From Pithys albifrons albifrons (lineage: Eukaryota > Chordata > Aves > Passeriformes > Thamnophilidae): 64,000 bases of DNA. Of the stretch, positions 62,881 to 64,000 are shown piece after piece. Position 1 is the stretch's first letter, and each line of letters begins with the position of its first letter. The notes beneath the pieces are model-generated. The model was not told the origin of the DNA, searched no databases, and worked only from the letters and a program-made list of their open reading frames with translations. The position numbers and the translations under genes were made by a program. The stretch spans positions 3,233,195 to 3,297,194 of the forward strand of contig NC_092486.1 in the NCBI RefSeq assembly GCF_047495875.1. The letters run 5' to 3'.

Positions 62881-64000
62881 TCATCTCAGCCTCCAAGGAT
62901 CCTGCCCCCTGAGCATTCCACTCTCCAAGCTTCCCTCTCTCTGAGCGTCCTGACCCCTGAGCATCCCCACCCTTTGGGGATCCTTCTCTCTGAGCATCCT
63001 GACTCCAAGCATCCCATCTTCCAAACCTCCCAGCCTCTGAACATCCTCACCCTCACAACCATCCAGTCTCCAAGCATCCCTGACCCTGAGCATCCTTGCC
63101 CCTTGCCCTCCACGAGGGCAGCTGCCTCTCAGCCTCTAAAATCTAGTGCTTTAATAACAGAGCTCTTGGGCTGTAAAGGGACCTTGGAGAGATGGGGAGA
63201 AATAATTGTGTGATCAAAAGTTATCCATTCAGTGAGTGCTTCCTGCCCTGGATTTGGCCATTCCCAGAGCAAAACAAACATGCCTTTTCCTGGGACCACA
63301 CCCCAGTGTGACCATCCCAACCCTGTTGTGTCCAAGGGTTCCTGAACTCCCTTTTTCATGCAGATGTTTTGGAGCAGCATCGTGGCCCCAGTTTTGCTCT
63401 GAACCTCAGTGTGTGTTGTGAGTCCTGAGCTGTTGGAAGTTACTTTTATTTCTTTCCCAGCTTGTTTTAATTTATTTTAAGGAATTTATGTTTAAACATG
63501 ATGCTTTAGGAAATCCCACCCAGCTCATGATGTCCCTGGGACTGTCCTGGGTGGAAAAGCTGGGCTCAGATCCCAGTTTTCCCCCTCTAAAAAAACCCCC
63601 ATTGGGATGTGAATCCAAAACTTGCCATGCCAGAGGACCTTTCCTGAGTGACTGCACATCCAAGGTGGGGAGTGATGGCTCTGGGGGGGTTGTTTGTCTG
63701 GGAAACAGCATCAGAAATAAGTTGTGTAGCACTGGCACGGGGCAGCACAGTCTGGGCCAGGCCCTGCTTTTTCATTCCAGAAATGTCACTGAGTCACGAA
63801 TGACTCATAATTATAATGGGAGACATTTCCAACCTGGTGCATGACTCGGAGACGTCTTCCACGGATATTAGAGCTGTTTGTAAAAGCCAGGCCTTGCCCT
63901 GGCACTGTCCCCTCTCTCCCTGGCTGTTTTGTGTCCCCTCCTTTGCCAAGTGACAGCCCAGTGAGTGGTGGCAGCTGGGACGAGGATGTTCATCCGTGTC
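62881..64000. other. Decayed array edge and unique intron sequence
   Basis: The GAGCATCC motif fades by about 63100; the rest is unique and has no recognised exon. AP-1-type sites occur at 63790-63807. Confidence 0.5.
63790..63807. promoter_or_regulatory. Paired AP-1/TRE sites
   Basis: TGAGTCA at 63790-63796 and TGACTCA at 63801-63807, with a near-match TGACTCG about 35 bp further on. The surrounding sequence is repeat-free. Confidence 0.3.

Larger units (their letters stand above)
42700..64000 (+). other. PEBP4 intron 2 (incomplete)
   Basis: After the GTGAGT donor at 42700 no further PEBP4 exon or other gene was recognised to the window end. The intron is a mosaic of tandem arrays, CR1 fragments and unique AT-richer blocks, listed separately. 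Confidence 0.7.

Overview
The window is vertebrate nuclear DNA from a bird, probably a songbird. Evidence: numerous avian CR1 LINE 3' ends (tails of the ATTCTATGATTCTGTG type), compact split genes, a high density of GC-rich minisatellites, and a gene order TNFRSF10-type death receptor (+) / RHOBTB2 (-) / PEBP4 (+). That order equals human 8p21.3 (TNFRSF10B, RHOBTB2, PEBP4) and, from general knowledge, chicken microchromosome 22. No bacterial, organellar or CRISPR content was seen. The species call is inference; the gene identities rest on reading exons and splice sites directly.

Layout. (1) 1-2018: upstream DNA with CR1 fragments, then the moderately CpG-rich start of the TNFRSF10-like gene. 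(2) 2019-9345: ten coding exons of a TRAIL-receptor-type death receptor, orthologous in position and architecture to the chicken TVB/TNFRSF10B locus; intron 1 carries a ~65-bp minisatellite and intron 2 a CR1. (3) About 10.8-20.8 kb: complete RHOBTB2 on the minus strand. It has nine coding exons (737 aa), two candidate poly(A) sites, and a CpG-island promoter at about 20.7-20.8 kb with a candidate noncoding first exon; a 50-bp palindrome-bearing minisatellite sits just downstream in intron 1. (4) 20.8-41.3 kb: intergenic DNA with CR1 copies, a solo LTR with a 5-bp target duplication, several minisatellites and candidate regulatory blocks. (5) 41,331-42,699: first two coding exons of PEBP4. The rest of the window is PEBP4 intron 2 (more than 21 kb), packed with arrays; later exons lie beyond the window.

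The three genes are not an operon-like unit. The receptor is a membrane apoptosis receptor, RHOBTB2 is an atypical Rho GTPase/CUL3 adaptor, and PEBP4 is a secreted or vesicular PEBP-family protein. The most distinctive feature is the repeat landscape: about sixteen tandem arrays cover roughly 10 kb (about 16%) of the window. One of them, just before the PEBP4 start exon, is an AG-free array whose units each resemble a branch point plus polypyrimidine tract and which merges into the real splice acceptor. A second unusual element is a recurring 38-bp-arm hairpin embedded in CR1 3' ends, seen in six copies. Most long open frames in the window (up to about 460 codons) are artefacts of arrays whose period is a multiple of three or which lack stops.
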